A stretch of DNA of 64,000 nucleotides from Isoetes taiwanensis (GCA_021234155.1 JAJEKV010000001.1:18741382-18805381), one strand, 5' to 3'. Numbered from the stretch's first letter, positions 11,530 through 24,790 are shown. Made by a program: numbers and translations. The notes: a model not told the origin generated them from the letters alone.

Positions 11530-12026
11530 ATGCATCGATCTTATCATAATAACCGATGATGAGATCACCTTGGTGTTCTCTAGGACGATGTTGGTCCCTT
11601 CTAAATAGATTTTCTTTTATTTATAGGGGGTGGTCCCTTCAACCACAATCTAATTATATATTATTGATATACGGGTATATTGACATGTGCAGGCCAGTGA
11701 GCAGATCGTCACCTGCCATGTATAGAGGGTTGCTGATAACCCAATCTTTCTCGTATTGGCTTTCTCTACATATGTGACTTTTGTCGTCCATAATGTTTTA
11801 AATCGGACTTTGGTCCTAAACTTTCTTTGATGATAACTTTGTATAAGGCACTTTGGTGCTTGAACCTTGATATTTTCAACTTCAATATATTACTGTCCGA
11901 AATGCTATAATTCCAACGTATTAATGTTATATTCTTAATTTTATTTTCTAATTGAATTCTTTAAATATATGTATCCGACTAACTAACCCCAATGCTGAGG
12001 ACAGCATTATTTTAAGGAGGGGAGAA
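11530..12026 (+). other. 3' untranslated region and polypurine tract of Gypsy element 1
   Basis: I see no gene in this stretch. It ends in the purine run AAGGAGGGGAGAA (12014-12026), placed directly before the TG of the right LTR, as expected for the plus-strand primer. Confidence 0.75.
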
Positions 12027-13642
12027 TGTGACGTTCCACGTATTTATATGGGACACGTACAAATACACGCACGTCACCCCCCCTAAAGGTACGCCAACAT
12101 GGGGTACGTCCACTTAATGGTAACCTAGGGGGTTACTTTAAAGAGGATTAAATTAGCTATGCTAATTTAACCATTAAAGTTAATAACCTATAACTTAGGA
12201 AATTAAGGACTAAATAGGATTAGTTAGGCTAGTTATCGCTTTGGGAGGCGCCCACCGCCCCAATCGATTAGGGAGCATGGGGATTGCCAAATTAGGGTCG
12301 GGTCAACCCCGATCCCTATCCCCTGCTTTGACTCCCCTCAATTCGCCCAAAGAAGGAGCAGGAGCTGAGCGCCATCATACCAAGCAGAGCGCCACCATAC
12401 CAAGTCGAACCCTGAACCCTCAACTCTCAGGAGATGGAGCCGCCCCATGGTAACGAGTCCAGCCAGAACTCAGGTGGGTGGCTAGGATAGCCGTCAATTC
12501 TAGATAACGCCCCTATTGGGCCTTGGTTGTGTTCGTTTCTCTGTTCTCTTTGTGTTTCAATCATAGGAACTAACCCTTGGTTGTAAAAGTAAGTCTCTTT
12601 ATATTCGATTCTCGTTCTTGCTCTGAAAGGATGGATTGTTAATTCTTTGTCTAGTTCGACTCAAATGGGGGATTACGGGGGTAGAGACCTCGAGCCATGT
12701 ATTGTAGTATGCTCCTAGATAGCTCTGTAGAGTCCCATTACTCATGGCTCGGTGCACAAGAGCCCACCGGGTCCTAGATGCTATGGTCCGGCTTAGCACC
12801 GAGATAAGGAACACAAGTGGTGAAGTGGGGGTGGGGTCTTGCACGAACATACAAGGCTCCCGAGACTCCTACAAATGAGCTAGGCCCGATAGCCGGCCAC
12901 GTTGAGGGCGTGTATGGGTCCGACACTCCACGGGTGTAGTGGTGTGACCCGTATGGGGCACCATGCACTTTGAGTAGATTTAGGGTGAGTAAGTCTGCAC
13001 GGATGCGGGGGTCGCCGATGCGGCACGTATTCTCTAGCTCACCCATGGAACCCTTTGCGGATTCCGGAAGGGGGACGCTTCGACCTGCCTCATCGGGCTG
13101 GGCATCATGAACCCGGAGTAGGTTCAAAGGGTGATACCTTGAGCCCGCTCTCCGGGAAGGCTATAGCGGCCATAGCATGAATCGACCCATCCGCAAAGTG
13201 TGCAATGGGAGGGGCGGATGGAGTGGACAACCCTAGCCGATGTTCTATGCCGCCAACGCCATGCCAAGAGACTGGGCCCGCTGATCTCTTGAGGCCCAGC
13301 CGCCGTCGGTCCACACCGAGTCCGAGCCGGGTAGAACTTGGGGTTTGGGCGTTTTCTTAGGTTTAGATGCATATTCTATGCGTCATGGTATTTGATGGAT
13401 GCGCCACCCTTCGTGGTGGATGTTTATGTATATTTATGTGTGCTAACCCTTGTATTCATGCTCCGCCGACGTAGGGAGTCCCATTGAAGGCGTGGGCGAA
13501 TGACATTTCAGGTGTCCTTCTTTCGGGCATCATTTCATAGATGGCCCGAAATAGACGGAGGGCCCTGCTCATGGTTGCCATGGGAGGGGAAAGTCCCCGT
13601 ATGTATACGGCCGAGGGACGTATATATTCTGGGAGCGTCACA
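12027..13642 (+). repeat. 3' LTR of Gypsy element 1
   Basis: The 1616-bp sequence is colinear with 566-2187. It starts TGTGACG at 12027 and ends GCGTCACA at 13642, followed by the GTTTG duplication. Differences from the left LTR are mainly one- to four-base indels. Confidence 0.93.
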
Positions 13643-15330
13643 GTTTGCTTCTTTTGTCATACCTGTTTATTTCAAAAAGTCCTCTATCATGATCATATAC
13701 TTTGATGGTAATATTTAAGAAATTACATTCATTTCCTCTGGGAGCTTCCATACCCTCTTGCATGAAATACTTCGTCTCATCCTTTATCCCAAGATGGTTG
13801 AGATTGTAGATAGTGACCTGTGACTGGACATCAAAAAATTCCTGCAGGTATCCTCCATTTATGATGTTCAAATCATCTATAAATCTCACAGCATATTGAA
13901 ATCTATGCACATCCTTCATCCTACCATTATGTGCAAGCGATAAAATGAATCTAAGCTCATGCCAAGCAAGATATAAGTTACACCATGCTGGGCTACATGA
14001 AAAGCCCATCGGGATGCCTTTATTTTGCTTCCAGATATTTTTGCCCATTTGTAAATAACAGTGGGATACAAGCCAGTTATTCATGTCTTTAAATTCTTCC
14101 CTTGTGACAAATTTCCAGCTCACATTTTCCTTGTCTGCATGTGATTGCACATTTAACAAAATATTTTCCTTTCTTATGCTTAACTAGCAGATCAAATAAA
14201 TGTTTGTCATCTCTCATGAAGTCCCATACAAGATCAGAGATGTCATCCATAATTTCAATGATGCCATCATGTCCATATATTGGTATGTTTTCATAACACT
14301 TCGTTATGTCTGCTGCGAAAACATCATATATTTTTTTGGGTAAATTTACAATCACATCATATACTGAGTTAACCATCCAGCAAGCATTAATGGGTTTTTT
14401 GCTCCAAATTCTATATTTGGCAGAGGCCCTGTGACACACATTTGGCCACATTTCAATAAAATTGTTCAAGACTGCTGTTATCAATGATGCAAGATCAGAA
14501 AATAATGTGTCATGTGCGTTTGTTAACCACCTGTATTCACCCTTGTGAGCTTTGTAAGTAGCCATTAGATAAGGTAGGGAATTTAGCTCGCCTATATCGT
14601 TTTTCAAAAACTTGGCTACTTGCCTGTTACATTCCAGTTTTACTTCCTCCACTGTCTGCATGCATTTTTCAAAGTCAACACTATTCAGCCTAAGCAAAGT
14701 CATTTCATGAATGTGCTTTTGACATATGAAAGCTGCATTATTAGCAGCTTTATCCAGCCCTGCCACATATAGGTTATCATTTAACCATTGGACATTCTTT
14801 TTGACTTCCAAGTCATTCCACAGATACCTCTTGGGAGTCATTTTGCTCATAAGTTCAACAACATCCATGTGAGCATACTGCATTAAGACCTGTATTATAT
14901 TCTGTATATCCTCATCATACAGATCTAATAGATCATAATGATGTACATTAAAGAACTGTCTGCATGCCTTCTCCAATTCTGTCATAAACTGACTTACATT
15001 AAAAGAGTGGTCAGGAATATGGTTGAGCCCCATTTCAAAAGCCTTTCTTAGTTTGGTACTGTGTACAATACTCAGATCGATGGTTCGTACATGTCCAATT
15101 CTAGGATCAATGAACTCTTTAAGATTAGGGTTTTGCATGGACATTTAATTTTTTCTTCCTTACGCAAAAATGGGATATGGTTTATAAACTTTATCCTTAA
15201 CTTGTTCAATGTATTTCCATGAGAAAGTGGTTTTTTCCACCAAATCAGTCCCTCTCTCTTGTAGGCATTCTGATAAAACCGATATGGAACAATCTTTTTT
15301 TATATTAAATTCTCTAAAGCTTTGTTGAAA
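13643..15330 (-). pseudogene. reverse transcriptase gene, main part (Penelope-like motifs)
   Basis: The ATG at 15,144 opens 351 codons. A shift near 14,160 leads into the next frame, which runs to the Gypsy junction and continues at 565-265. Coding signal in other frames extends upstream to about 15,330. Visible RT motifs are LPYLMATYKAHKGEYRWL (residues 190-207, nucleotide-binding region), AADITKCYENIP (277-288, box A with catalytic Asp), GIPMGFSCSPAWCNLYL (box B) and RFIDDLNII (box C, DD pair). A FLNITIKV...FEINRYDK stretch follows, as after the palm in Penelope-like elements. No endonuclease is visible. Alternatives are a domesticated rvt-like gene or another retroelement. RT identity is firm. 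The subfamily is inferred. Confidence 0.8.
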
Positions 15331-15617
15331 AAAGTAAAGTGAACAATACGTTTTTCTACATCAACATTTTGGCTTACCAAATGCCTTTTGGTTTACATCT
15401 TTAAGTATGGTCCACGCTCCTGCGAGTTGTTGACCCCTGAGACATATTATGATATTAGCATAAATAGAATTGCTGATTTAACAGCAATTTAGAAAGATAT
15501 ACATTTCTAGAATCCGAGGCCAAATGGCCATTGAAAATATTTATATTTATATATCAGCCCCTCAAAGGATTCTTGCTAAAATAGCATCCTTTGTAGGAAA
15601 AAGTTTACAAAAAAAGT

Positions 15618-16459
15618 TTATTGTGTCGGGGACACATTCCAAAGCCTTGTCGGGGTCTTCGGAGAAATGACATAAGCTGTAGCCTCTTTGTCTTTGTTAT
15701 CGGCTTCCTTGTTTCGGTGTTGCTCTGCCCGCTTGTTTGCCACAGGATCATGTTCAACTCTTGGTGCTAACTTAGGAATAACCCCGAATGTTTTAGTCAC
15801 CTCATCCTTGTTGGCAAATAAAGTTTTTTGTGCATAACCGGATCTTTTTTGGGGCTTGCTTACTCAAAAAGCACGAGGCTTTATGGTTTTTGCAATATCG
15901 CGGTTTATTATTCCCAAACATGATCTTAAGATTCTTTTAAGGTTTCAGCATATGCCAAAGTCATATCAATCATGACTTTTCGTACTTCAATATATGCAGC
16001 ATAAGCAATGACAGCAGGTTTTAACTCCTGATTCAGAAACTTAGTTACAGTAACCATCTTCATGATAGGAGTGGATTCAGGATATAATTCCTCCATGTGG
16101 TTAAGTAGGTACCAGATACCATGATCAAACCAGACAATACCACAATTACATTCTTCCTTTCTTTTTGGATACCTGGATTTTTCACACTTACATTTGAAGT
16201 ATGGCCGATTGGGTCCTATAGATCGTTTGAGATAGAAGTCATCCCTTTCTATATTGGGAAACGCCATATGCCCTTTTTGCCCTAACTGAATGTTAGTGTT
16301 CTTGAGACACGTAAGGCCAAAGAAATCCATCTTAAATGGTAAATCAACATCAAGTTTACTAGTAATGGTGCCCAGCGTTGCTGGGGCTAGGTTAGTTATT
16401 AATGAGATTACAGCATTAAATGTACTAATTGTAATGATACAGCTTTTAATTTGGTACAA
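15618..16459 (-). other. unrecognised coding fragments upstream of the RT gene
   Basis: Two minus-strand frames lie here. 15,926-16,459 encodes 177 residues with a cysteine-rich motif (CKCEKSRYPKRKEECNCG) that could bind zinc, followed by WFDHGIWYLLNHMEELYPES. 15,618-15,800 encodes a charged segment (KRAEQHRNKEADNKDKE) whose frame extends further upstream. Both have the same orientation as the RT gene and may be its 5' exons or an upstream ORF of the same element. No family recognised. Confidence 0.4.
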
Positions 16460-18750
16460 AAATAAATTGCATTGAAGTGCATCATATATAAGGATCTTTC
16501 ATATTTGGAGACCTTGTAGAGCCATTTATTACATTTAAGCACGAAGTTTATCCAACAATAATATAATACATCAAATGCATATACAAAGTCACATGCAAGC
16601 GAGCAAATGAGAGTTGTATATAGGTGATGATGCATCTTAGGACTCCGCCCTTCAATTTAAGATGATGTATCTTAAGAATAGACAATCTACAAATTACTGT
16701 GTAGACAGTTAAGGTAGATGATATTGCAATTCTATTGAAAGCTCATAAAAATAAGGCAAACATGACAATGATGGTGAGATGAATGTTGGCGGCGCAAAAT
16801 AATGGATGATAGTTTTATTTGCTGATAGAGCGAGTTTGGGACTTTGATCATAGGAAATTTAAAACGAAGGCTTTGAAATTTACGTATAGACTATGTCAAC
16901 AATTTACGTTGCCAAAGAAGCAGGCATCTCATGTTAACATGCTCACAACCAAGAACAAACATTCCATCCTTAACATTGCTGCCCTTTTCATGCATTTCTT
17001 TTTGTAGTTACCATATTATGCATTCCTTTGTAGAAGAAAAAAAACAAAAACACACAAAGCAAGCTTGCCATATCTAGATTCTTGAAGTTAGTTAAAGTCT
17101 TGAAGAAGTAACTAAGATGTGCAAGATAAACTAAGATATCCCCCTCAAAACCCCAAGTATTCCTTAGTGTATCTGTAAGCAGCGAATAGTCAGCACATGT
17201 TGGGTGGGATGCCATTTAGCCTGTTGTAAGAACACATTACACCACTGGCATGCCCGTCTTCCACACAGCTTCTAAAGGGCACATTATAAGTGTGCGCTAG
17301 ATCTTGGAGAGTCACACGAAGAGTTAATCAATTTAAATTGATGCTTCCATTTCTCTCGAAGTCGGCTATTACTATTATAAAACAATATTGAGAATTCAAG
17401 TTCATTAGCTCGAACGGATAAGCACATTAGCGTAACAACTTGCACCTCGGCATTGAAGTGATTGCGGTCGAACCTCCCCAACTCTCCATATCGTGTATGC
17501 GGTAAAATGTTTGCAACATCTTTGAAACCTTCATCTTGCTAGATGCTTTTGAATTCATCAAATGCATTTCCTCACTTTGTTCTTTTGGATCCGCATTCCC
17601 CGACATAGTATGCGGCATATTTGCTAGATAAAAGCGGATCCTCTCGAGGAATTTGCGAGATAATACAAAAATAAGAAGCCGAGGAAGTCGGCTACCACGA
17701 AAAGAGCGACTCATTTGAATAGAATATATAGCGATTTTGCCAACATATTGGCTACCTAAAGCTGACAATTGGCCGAAAATTTCGCTTATTGTTGAACATA
17801 CTTTCATAACTACATACTAATAGCATATTGCAAGTAGGGGTGGGAAGCTCACGGGGGCCTTTGTTTCTTGTCTAATAGAATTGGAATAGAATGGGTAGAG
17901 AAATTTGGACCCTAGCCACGCATACCCACAATTGTTCGGACCTTGACCACCTTACCATATTTTGCTCTAGTGCACGAAATTGCAACAAAATGGAGGTATT
18001 ATTGTCAAAAAACATGAAGCAGTAGGGCAAAATATAAGATGGTGGCTTACCTAAGATTGCGGCAAGATTGAAGCCAAAGAAATAAAAGCCAAAACAACCC
18101 TAAATCAAGGGATCGATAGAGTATGAGAACAAAAAATAGAGTTGGCCTTTCCTGCGCCAAATTCACATCCATTCAAACAACCGGCGGCATGGCAAGAAGC
18201 AAATAACGTTCCGCCTAGCCGACCCAGCGTCTTGTATGATTGAGCTCCATATAGAAAAGAGCTAGAAAGAAAATTGAAAAGTGTTGTTTGAGCTCCATAG
18301 CGAGCTCACAGTTCTTTCTGGAAAAGTCTTAGAAGGCTGGCTTTGAAGAAAAATGCTCACGGAAGTGCCATGGTAGGCTCGGCATGTAGAAGCGAACTTT
18401 TGTGTTAGGGTTTTAATTAAAAGCCACGATGCCTTTCTTGTGATCAATGCCTTCCTTGTAACTTCAGCTTCAAGCTGGCACATGTAAATTCATGAGTTTA
18501 GGCTTCTACCGCAAGCTTAACATCTCCTTGACAAAGCGACAAAGTTCAAAAAAGAAGATGTATTAGAATGCATTTCATTTGAAGGCATAACCAAAAGCGC
18601 GTTTGTTGCTTGCCGCCATAGCGGTCGGGATTCTTGAGGGCCCACAATTAATTTGCCCTTTGCTGTTCGTTTCCACGGACCGTCCAACTTTTAAATCAAA
18701 GAAATCATGGCCGTCGAAAATTTTAGGGTTTTATGCCGCGACATACACTA
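16460..18750. other. no clear gene; CTG/CAG-poor patch
   Basis: Only short unrelated frames are present. In 17,281-17,960 I find one CTG and no CAG, while CG-containing triplets are frequent. This suggests systematic sequence error, which would also hide any exons. Minus-strand coding-like pieces around 17,430-17,800 cannot be assigned. Confidence 0.4.
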
Positions 18751-18755
18751 AAACT

Positions 18756-19330
18756 TTATAATAAAGGATTATAAACCTTTTCGATCTTGTAGCGGCAACC
18801 TTTGCATATTTGATGTCTTCTTTGTTTACTCCGGGCGATTGCCATAAAATTATCCATACTAAGAGGTGCAATAGCTCCAAATTTACGGCTGCCGGTTGCA
18901 TGGAATATCTGGCCGAGAATCACGGCTTTCAGCAGATTGTTCAATGAGAATAGGGAAACATGCCGAATTACTAAGTGTAAGATTTGGCACATCTTCATTA
19001 CTAAACTTCGGGGATTAGTCATGACATCCGATTCTTGCTATATTTCATGGTTACGGGATTCATCTTCCGGCGAAGTCATCTTCGAGAGAATAAGCACCCA
19101 TTAGGTTTTTCACCTTCGGGGAATTTGAGAAACATGTTTGTCTTCCTTTTGTTGTCATCAAAGCTAAGCACAATATCATTAGCTTTCTCAAGTCTTTGTC
19201 CGGACCAATCATGAACTTTATCGTCCTCAAGGCATGTGCGTTCAAACAAAATCTTGTTGATGTCATCATAAACTTTCTTTGATAATTTCTTTACATTTAG
19301 AAAGCTGAAAGTTTTCTGATCTTCATTCTT
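18756..19330 (-). other. unrecognised gene fragment with a Cys/Lys motif
   Basis: Minus-strand coding-like sequence gives KVYDDINKILFERTCLEDDK and DIVLSFDDNKRKTNMFLKFP (about 19,110-19,290). After shifts it gives IFHATGSRKFGAIAPLSMDN and SKQRRHQICKGCRYKIEK (about 18,780-18,910). The last motif resembles one half of a PARP-type zinc finger (CKGCxxKIEKG), but the His and second Cys half is not visible. Codon-like periodicity and runs without stops support real coding origin. Function unknown. Confidence 0.35.
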
Positions 19331-19339
19331 TGATAGATT

Positions 19340-20840
19340 TTAAACCACCCATTGAATCCCGGAAAACTTACGGTGACCTTCTCTTATCAAAAGATTGCAT
19401 TCCTTGAAAGTGATGAGCAGTGAATATCCTTCCCTTTTATGCATCCTAGTAAAAATGTACGGCATTATTTTTGTCAATGTTGCGGATATGATAATTGAGA
19501 GCTATAAGCTCCTTTATCCAACCATTGCCTTTGTCAACCACTTGTTCATTTGCATATTCCTAATACACATAGCCAACATATGTTAGTACATCATCATGAA
19601 ATATGTAATACCACCTAAATTTGATTAACCAGATCAAGGAATTTGGTAAAACCAAAATATTTGAGATTAAAACAAAACAACTACCGAAAGCAGACTTTTA
19701 ATCCTTAAGACCTTTACAAGAAAAAAAGGATTCAATAAGCAGTCCTTCTATTGAAAAGGTGGCTTCAATACAAGGCCAAGATCTGGTTACATAATCATAA
19801 ACTGCTTGGAATTCAAATATTTCTTACCTTGAAAATCAAATAAAATACAATATTTCAATTTACCTTGTCAATAAGTGTATTATAATATTGCACTAAATAC
19901 ACTAGGGAGAATACCCAAAAAAACTTCAAGATCTTTCAAATTATTCCCAGATCGATTTGTAAACCATATGTTCTTGATCTTTGACAATACTTCAATCTAT
20001 GACAAAAAACATAGCAGGGAGTATAGAATCCTGTTACCTGCACCCAAAAAAACAAACACAAGCATCAGAATGGTTGTACTGTTTAGGGTAGGAGGGTGTC
20101 ATAAGATCCTATAAGCTTATCACCCTTCACCCCGCTTGTTTAATACAAACACTTCATTGGGTAAGGTCATTAGCGACCGAAGACGCCGAAACTTTTTAAA
20201 CATAAATTTCTAATGTCCTACATCATAATAATAACATGTCAACACGACCTCGATCTAAGAGTTTATTTATAATGGTTTTAAGCAAGCATCCATGCAATCC
20301 TACCAGCCTGCCATTAACCATACTCTTTAGATGTATTACGGTTTAAACTTAAATATTTTCCGGTGATCCAACTTGACTTATTTACTGATTTATCTATTGT
20401 CGCTATTCATCTCTATTCTAACCTATACACCCGACCATGTAATAGCATAAAACCGGCGAACATCTTATATATATACCGTAGTTCTAAACCAATGTCTTTT
20501 GCAATTGATAAACCTATTATTAAGGAAACATATAAGCTTTTGACATAATGTCGGTCAATTTTCATAATCTCACGTATACATTACCACGGATGCTCGGTCC
20601 AAGCTATTAGTGGTATTTTAACTACCTATTTAACACCATGATATTATTCAACTAGATTCTACTTAAAATTCTCATATACAACCATTGTAATCTTGCCATA
20701 ATACACATAAAGCATTCAGGAGAAACATGTAAAAGAGATCTACATACTGTTTTTAGTTTTAGTCATGGCAATTCTTTTAGAAAAATACCACAAATAGTGC
20801 AACAAAGCAATAATTCATAAATCCATGTAAGAATGTTAAA
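19340..20840. other. no gene seen
   Basis: An AT-rich stretch with short frames only. No repeat structure, RNA gene or splice-bounded exon could be supported. Confidence 0.4.
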
Positions 20841-21170
20841 TCTATCCGCTCAAACACGAGATTTTGTGGAGTGCCGACAATCTTGCCATCTTCATTGTTC
20901 TTCTTGGAGCCAAATTGTTCTAGTACTTCATGAACTGGAGTATCCAACCCTTTATTGAAATTGCATCATGGGCCGCGGTGGCATCTGAGGGGTACCAATA
21001 TTTCTCCACAACCTTCCATGTTCCACGGATCGGGAGCCTTATTTGGGCTAGTTTGCCTTCAATTTTTTATGAAAATCAAATAGTTTCCTCTTGCTCTCAC
21101 GGCACTAGCCTTTTTCCTCTGCCGGCCTTTTCTTGGTGGGCCGATTGAGATCACCCTTCTTTCTCCCCAT
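20840..21170 (-). other. unrecognised first-exon-like coding fragment
   Basis: The ATG at 21,170 (minus) opens MGRKKGDLNRPTKKRPAEEK, a strongly basic, nuclear-localisation-like N terminus. Coding-like sequence continues in shifted frames: TWKVVEKYWYPSDATAAHDA and TPVHEVLEQFGSKKNNEDGK (about 20,850-21,040). The fragment ends 240 bp before the CACTA-like element. It could be the first exon of the minus-strand gene whose pieces lie at 18.8-19.3 kb and perhaps of the RT gene. That link is inference. No family recognised. Confidence 0.4.
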
Positions 21171-21999
21171 AGCCGCGACTCGATAGCAAGCATAAGTGAG
21201 CGGTAATATCATTGATCAAACAATCGCATTATGTAAAGCCGTAGAAAACACATGCTTAAATACATCGGATGGCCACAATGCTACCGTCTGTTCTTATCTA
21301 AAGGTGTTTTTCAACACAACCCTGTAATAATCATAAGACTTGAACTTAGCTGGCATAAACCGTTGCTAGGAACTCCGCAAGTGAAGATTATTTGGCACGG
21401 CGAGCTTTACTCTCACAAGGCAACCCAAAAAAACACTACATGGTTTTTCCCATGGTTGTGACTAGAAAACCATTCTACAAAACTGATACATGTTTGTGGG
21501 TTGATATCATTAAAAACCATATGAGACTAAACTAATGGGTTCTTTTGTAAGGTTTGTTAGGGTGGTATTATGGTATGGTAATTGCTAATGACTTCCTTGT
21601 AGAGTTTGTTAAAGTGGTATAGCATGTTGGTAAATTTATGTGGTATGTTATAGTGTTTTAAGGGTATGGTTTGTCCCTATGGTATAACAGGATGGTGTGG
21701 AAGTGGTTTAATATGCTGCTCTATTCATGTGATTCTATAGTGTGGTTGGTTATTGTGGTGAACTACCATGGCTAATTGTCATGGTAAATGCACATGGTGT
21801 GTGATGTGTTAGATTCAAATTACTATTATTATTAGTAATAGTTTATTCCAAATCTGCATGGTTTTGTTATGCATTATCTTCATGGTTATCATTTATAAAC
21901 CAGTGATGATAACCAGTAACACTTTCTTGTTTAAATCATTTCAACTTTATTTAACTAAAATCCATTAAGGAGTAACGTTTTGTTGTTTAAAGCATTTCA

Positions 22000-23810
22000 A
22001 GAGCATTTAACAAACTATTAAAGAATGTGGATGGTTTTTTTTACGTATTGTTGTACTTATTTGTCAATATGTATGCTTTCAGGAAGCAAGGGGATTTGAA
22101 CCCCAACCATTTCCAGAACTCATAAACAATGATAAATCTCTTTTCAGAAATACGAACGAAACAAATTTAGATAAAAACATCTTACACAAAGACCAACCTT
22201 GCACTTGTAAGTAAAACAAATTCAAATAAGCGTCTTATAGAAACAGAGTATTGACTTTGCACTTGTATTTTAAGTACATAAATAACAGAAACATTTGCAA
22301 TTTAAACCAATCACCTCTACTTCCGTACGGTGATGCAATAAAGTATGAAAGGCTCCTGTAAATTGTACCAAGCTCTGACATATAAAAGCATATAAACTCA
22401 CATACCTTGTAGCGGAAGATTGCAAAGCTATTTTTCTCAAGCTATGTTAGAGGTATACTTCTCAAGCTATGTTGAATCTCCTTTGGTTTTCACAACTTTA
22501 AAATACAGAAAAAACCTCTAATAATACCTGATTGTTTTCGATGGTTGACAGAAAACAAATGTTTTAATGTCCCACAAATGTTTTAATGCCACTTTTTAAC
22601 CGCAAGCTGAGAAGCATCATTCGTAGTCTGGACCAAGATTTCCTGCAAAGGGAGTCTGCTTAAAAACAGTAGCTACATGAATGGCATAGAAAACACAGCT
22701 AGAGTTGGAAGGTACTTGCCATAACCAGCTTGAGCTTCCATTTTCCAAGAGGTGTAGTTTCCAAGAGGCGTAGTTTCCATATCCTACCATCAATCTTATG
22801 CATTTTGGTAATTTACAAATCTGTGCTTAGAGCAGGTTATGCTGTCCATCATTATGTAGTTTTCATTAGACTATTTTCAGCATCAAGTAATCAAAAGGCA
22901 CCTTAATGAGAACCATATCTTACATGGATATGATCCTAAACAAGAACTCAAACTAGATCATAGAGTGCTTCTCTGCCACATATATCTATGACATAAAACA
23001 AAGAACTCTGTCTACAGACCACGTACGCTATATCTAAACTGCACATGTATGTGCCATCATTTTTCAGTGGACATTGAGTTCTAAAGAAGCATATGTACCA
23101 ATTTTTTCTTTCGCTTTTGAACAAATAATCTTATGTAATAGAAACATATGAAGCATTATAGCATCATTTTAACAATCAAAACCTGAATATGTGCGCTCCT
23201 AATTCAAGGCGCATCGCAAAGCTCCACAGCAGATCTGTGTAAACAAGGCAGCTAAACTAGAGCCAGCAGCTACCTGTTATGAGCCAATCACATATCGATT
23301 ATCACATTCTTCTTTAGGGAGCAACACTTGCTAATAGTAGTAGCAAGCACAAAAGCAATACAAAAATAGCGAGCACAATGACAAGATTCAAAAAAAATAT
23401 TGCAAAAGTCGGCCAGATGCAGATGATGAAACTGAATATAGGAAGACGTCTTTCGTATCAACTACACTAAGCACTGCGGCATCTGCAAGAAAAAAAGACG
23501 ATCCTTCAGACAACATATGGCTTAGGCGAGGGATTCAACCGAAGAATGCACCCAAATGCTCAAAGGATACGAAAAATGGCAAAGCCACTCTTGCTTACCT
23601 TTGCTAACAGATGCATCTTCTGTTTGCTGCCAAGAACACTCTGGCGCTCATATCCTCCAACAAATATCATGTCATTCCTGCTTATATCCTGGTTAGGGCA
23701 GCCAACCGTGTAGCTCTGATATGGCCGGCAGCTCTGATATGGCGGCTTGGCACAAAAAAACTCTATCCGCTCCTAACGGCGCTCACAGTAAACCCTAGCC
23801 TAGCCTAAAC
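22000..23810. other. interior of the CACTA-like element, no gene established
   Basis: Low-complexity and AT-rich sequence. At 23,480-23,800 the minus strand resembles a plant 5' region: an AGGGTTT telo-box near 23,790, a GT donor after AGCAAAG near 23,600, and a polypyrimidine tract ending TTGCAG near 23,490. No long frame supports a gene. It may be a captured gene fragment. Confidence 0.3.
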
Positions 23811-23821
23811 CTAAAAAAAAA

Positions 23822-24790
23822 GGGAAAAATTTTAAAAATGCCCTTATATTTTCGTGTATTTGCCAAAATGCCCTTGTATTTTTTATATTTATCAAAATGC
23901 CCTATTTTTTCATACGCTTCATGATTCTTGAAGACCTACACAGGTCCGGTATATGGATTTTCGTCTCAGCCTCCTGTGACAGAGAGTTTCTGATGAGGTC
24001 TTGAACGAGAGGAACTCCATAATTCTATAGATGTCTCTCTCGCCGGACCTATTTGGAGGCCTTATTTCTTCATCTAGAAGTCTACTGGCAGCAATTTAGA
24101 GACACATTGTGGAAATTTAGGGATCTTGATGCAGCCAGATTATTATACAGAAGTCTAGGTTTGAACAATTTATTCCGGATTTGAGATAAAAAAATTCTGT
24201 TGCTTGTTTCTGTGGAAATAAAATACTGAAGTGAGCCACATTCCGGGTGATTTTTTCTGGATGAAGAATGTCATAAGCGCTTATCTTCTGCACCCATATT
24301 ATATTTGTTCTCTCTTTCTGAATATGAAGGCTCTGGATTGTATATTATTTATGCATAGAATACCACGCCTCTATGTCAAAGATATATATCCTTCTATGGT
24401 GCGCATGGCAGCAGATGAGGTGATGTCGATTCCCAGAATAAAACTTAGTTCCAATGATTATAATAGTTCCATCTTTAGCAGATCTGTACAAGGCAACCAA
24501 TCAACTACAGATAGCCATAAACAAAAGATCTACAAACAAAAAATCTTTCAAACCAGAGAGAATAATCAGTCGTGAATCAGTGCACCCAAAAATGTAGGGC
24601 AAGCATTAGGTCATAAATGCTTTTACAAGGATGATATAGCAGGAGGAAATTGGGCAGGAAGACGAGCTTGCTATGGCCGAAAACAGAAGGTTGGAAAGTT
24701 TTTGAATTAAGGGCATTTTGATGAATACTAGAAATATAGGGGCATTTTGACAAATATTAGAAAATACAAGGGCATTTTTAAAAATTTCCC
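23822..24790. mobile_element. non-autonomous TIR element with 9-bp poly-A flanks (MULE-like)
   Basis: The ends are long imperfect inverted repeats of about 85 bp: GGGAAAAATTTTAAAAATGC at 23,822, and GGGAAATTTTTAAAAATGCC read inward from 24,790. AAAATGCCC motifs recur within each arm. Exactly nine A residues flank each side (23,813-23,821 and 24,791-24,799). Nine-base duplications fit Mutator-like elements, but a poly-A site is ambiguous. The interior (969 bp in total) shows no transposase. Confidence 0.65.

Larger units (their letters stand above)
566..13642 (+). mobile_element. Ty3/Gypsy chromovirus with accessory ORFs, complete with both LTRs
   Basis: A 13,077-bp LTR retrotransposon. The LTRs are 566-2187 and 12027-13642 and start and end with the inverted pair TGTGACG/CGTCACA or a variant. 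The element has 5-bp GTTTG duplications, a degenerate primer-binding site at 2191 and a polypurine tract before the right LTR. The internal order is accessory ORF1, ORF2, ORF3 and ORF4 (2993-6521), gag (about 6763-7700), protease (about 8130), reverse transcriptase and RNase H (8760-9960), integrase (10,030-11,100) and chromodomain (11,280-11,460). All pol frames are broken, so the copy looks non-autonomous, although base-calling error may account for part of this. The accessory block before gag is unusual for a chromovirus. A related copy starts at 61,222. Confidence 0.92.
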
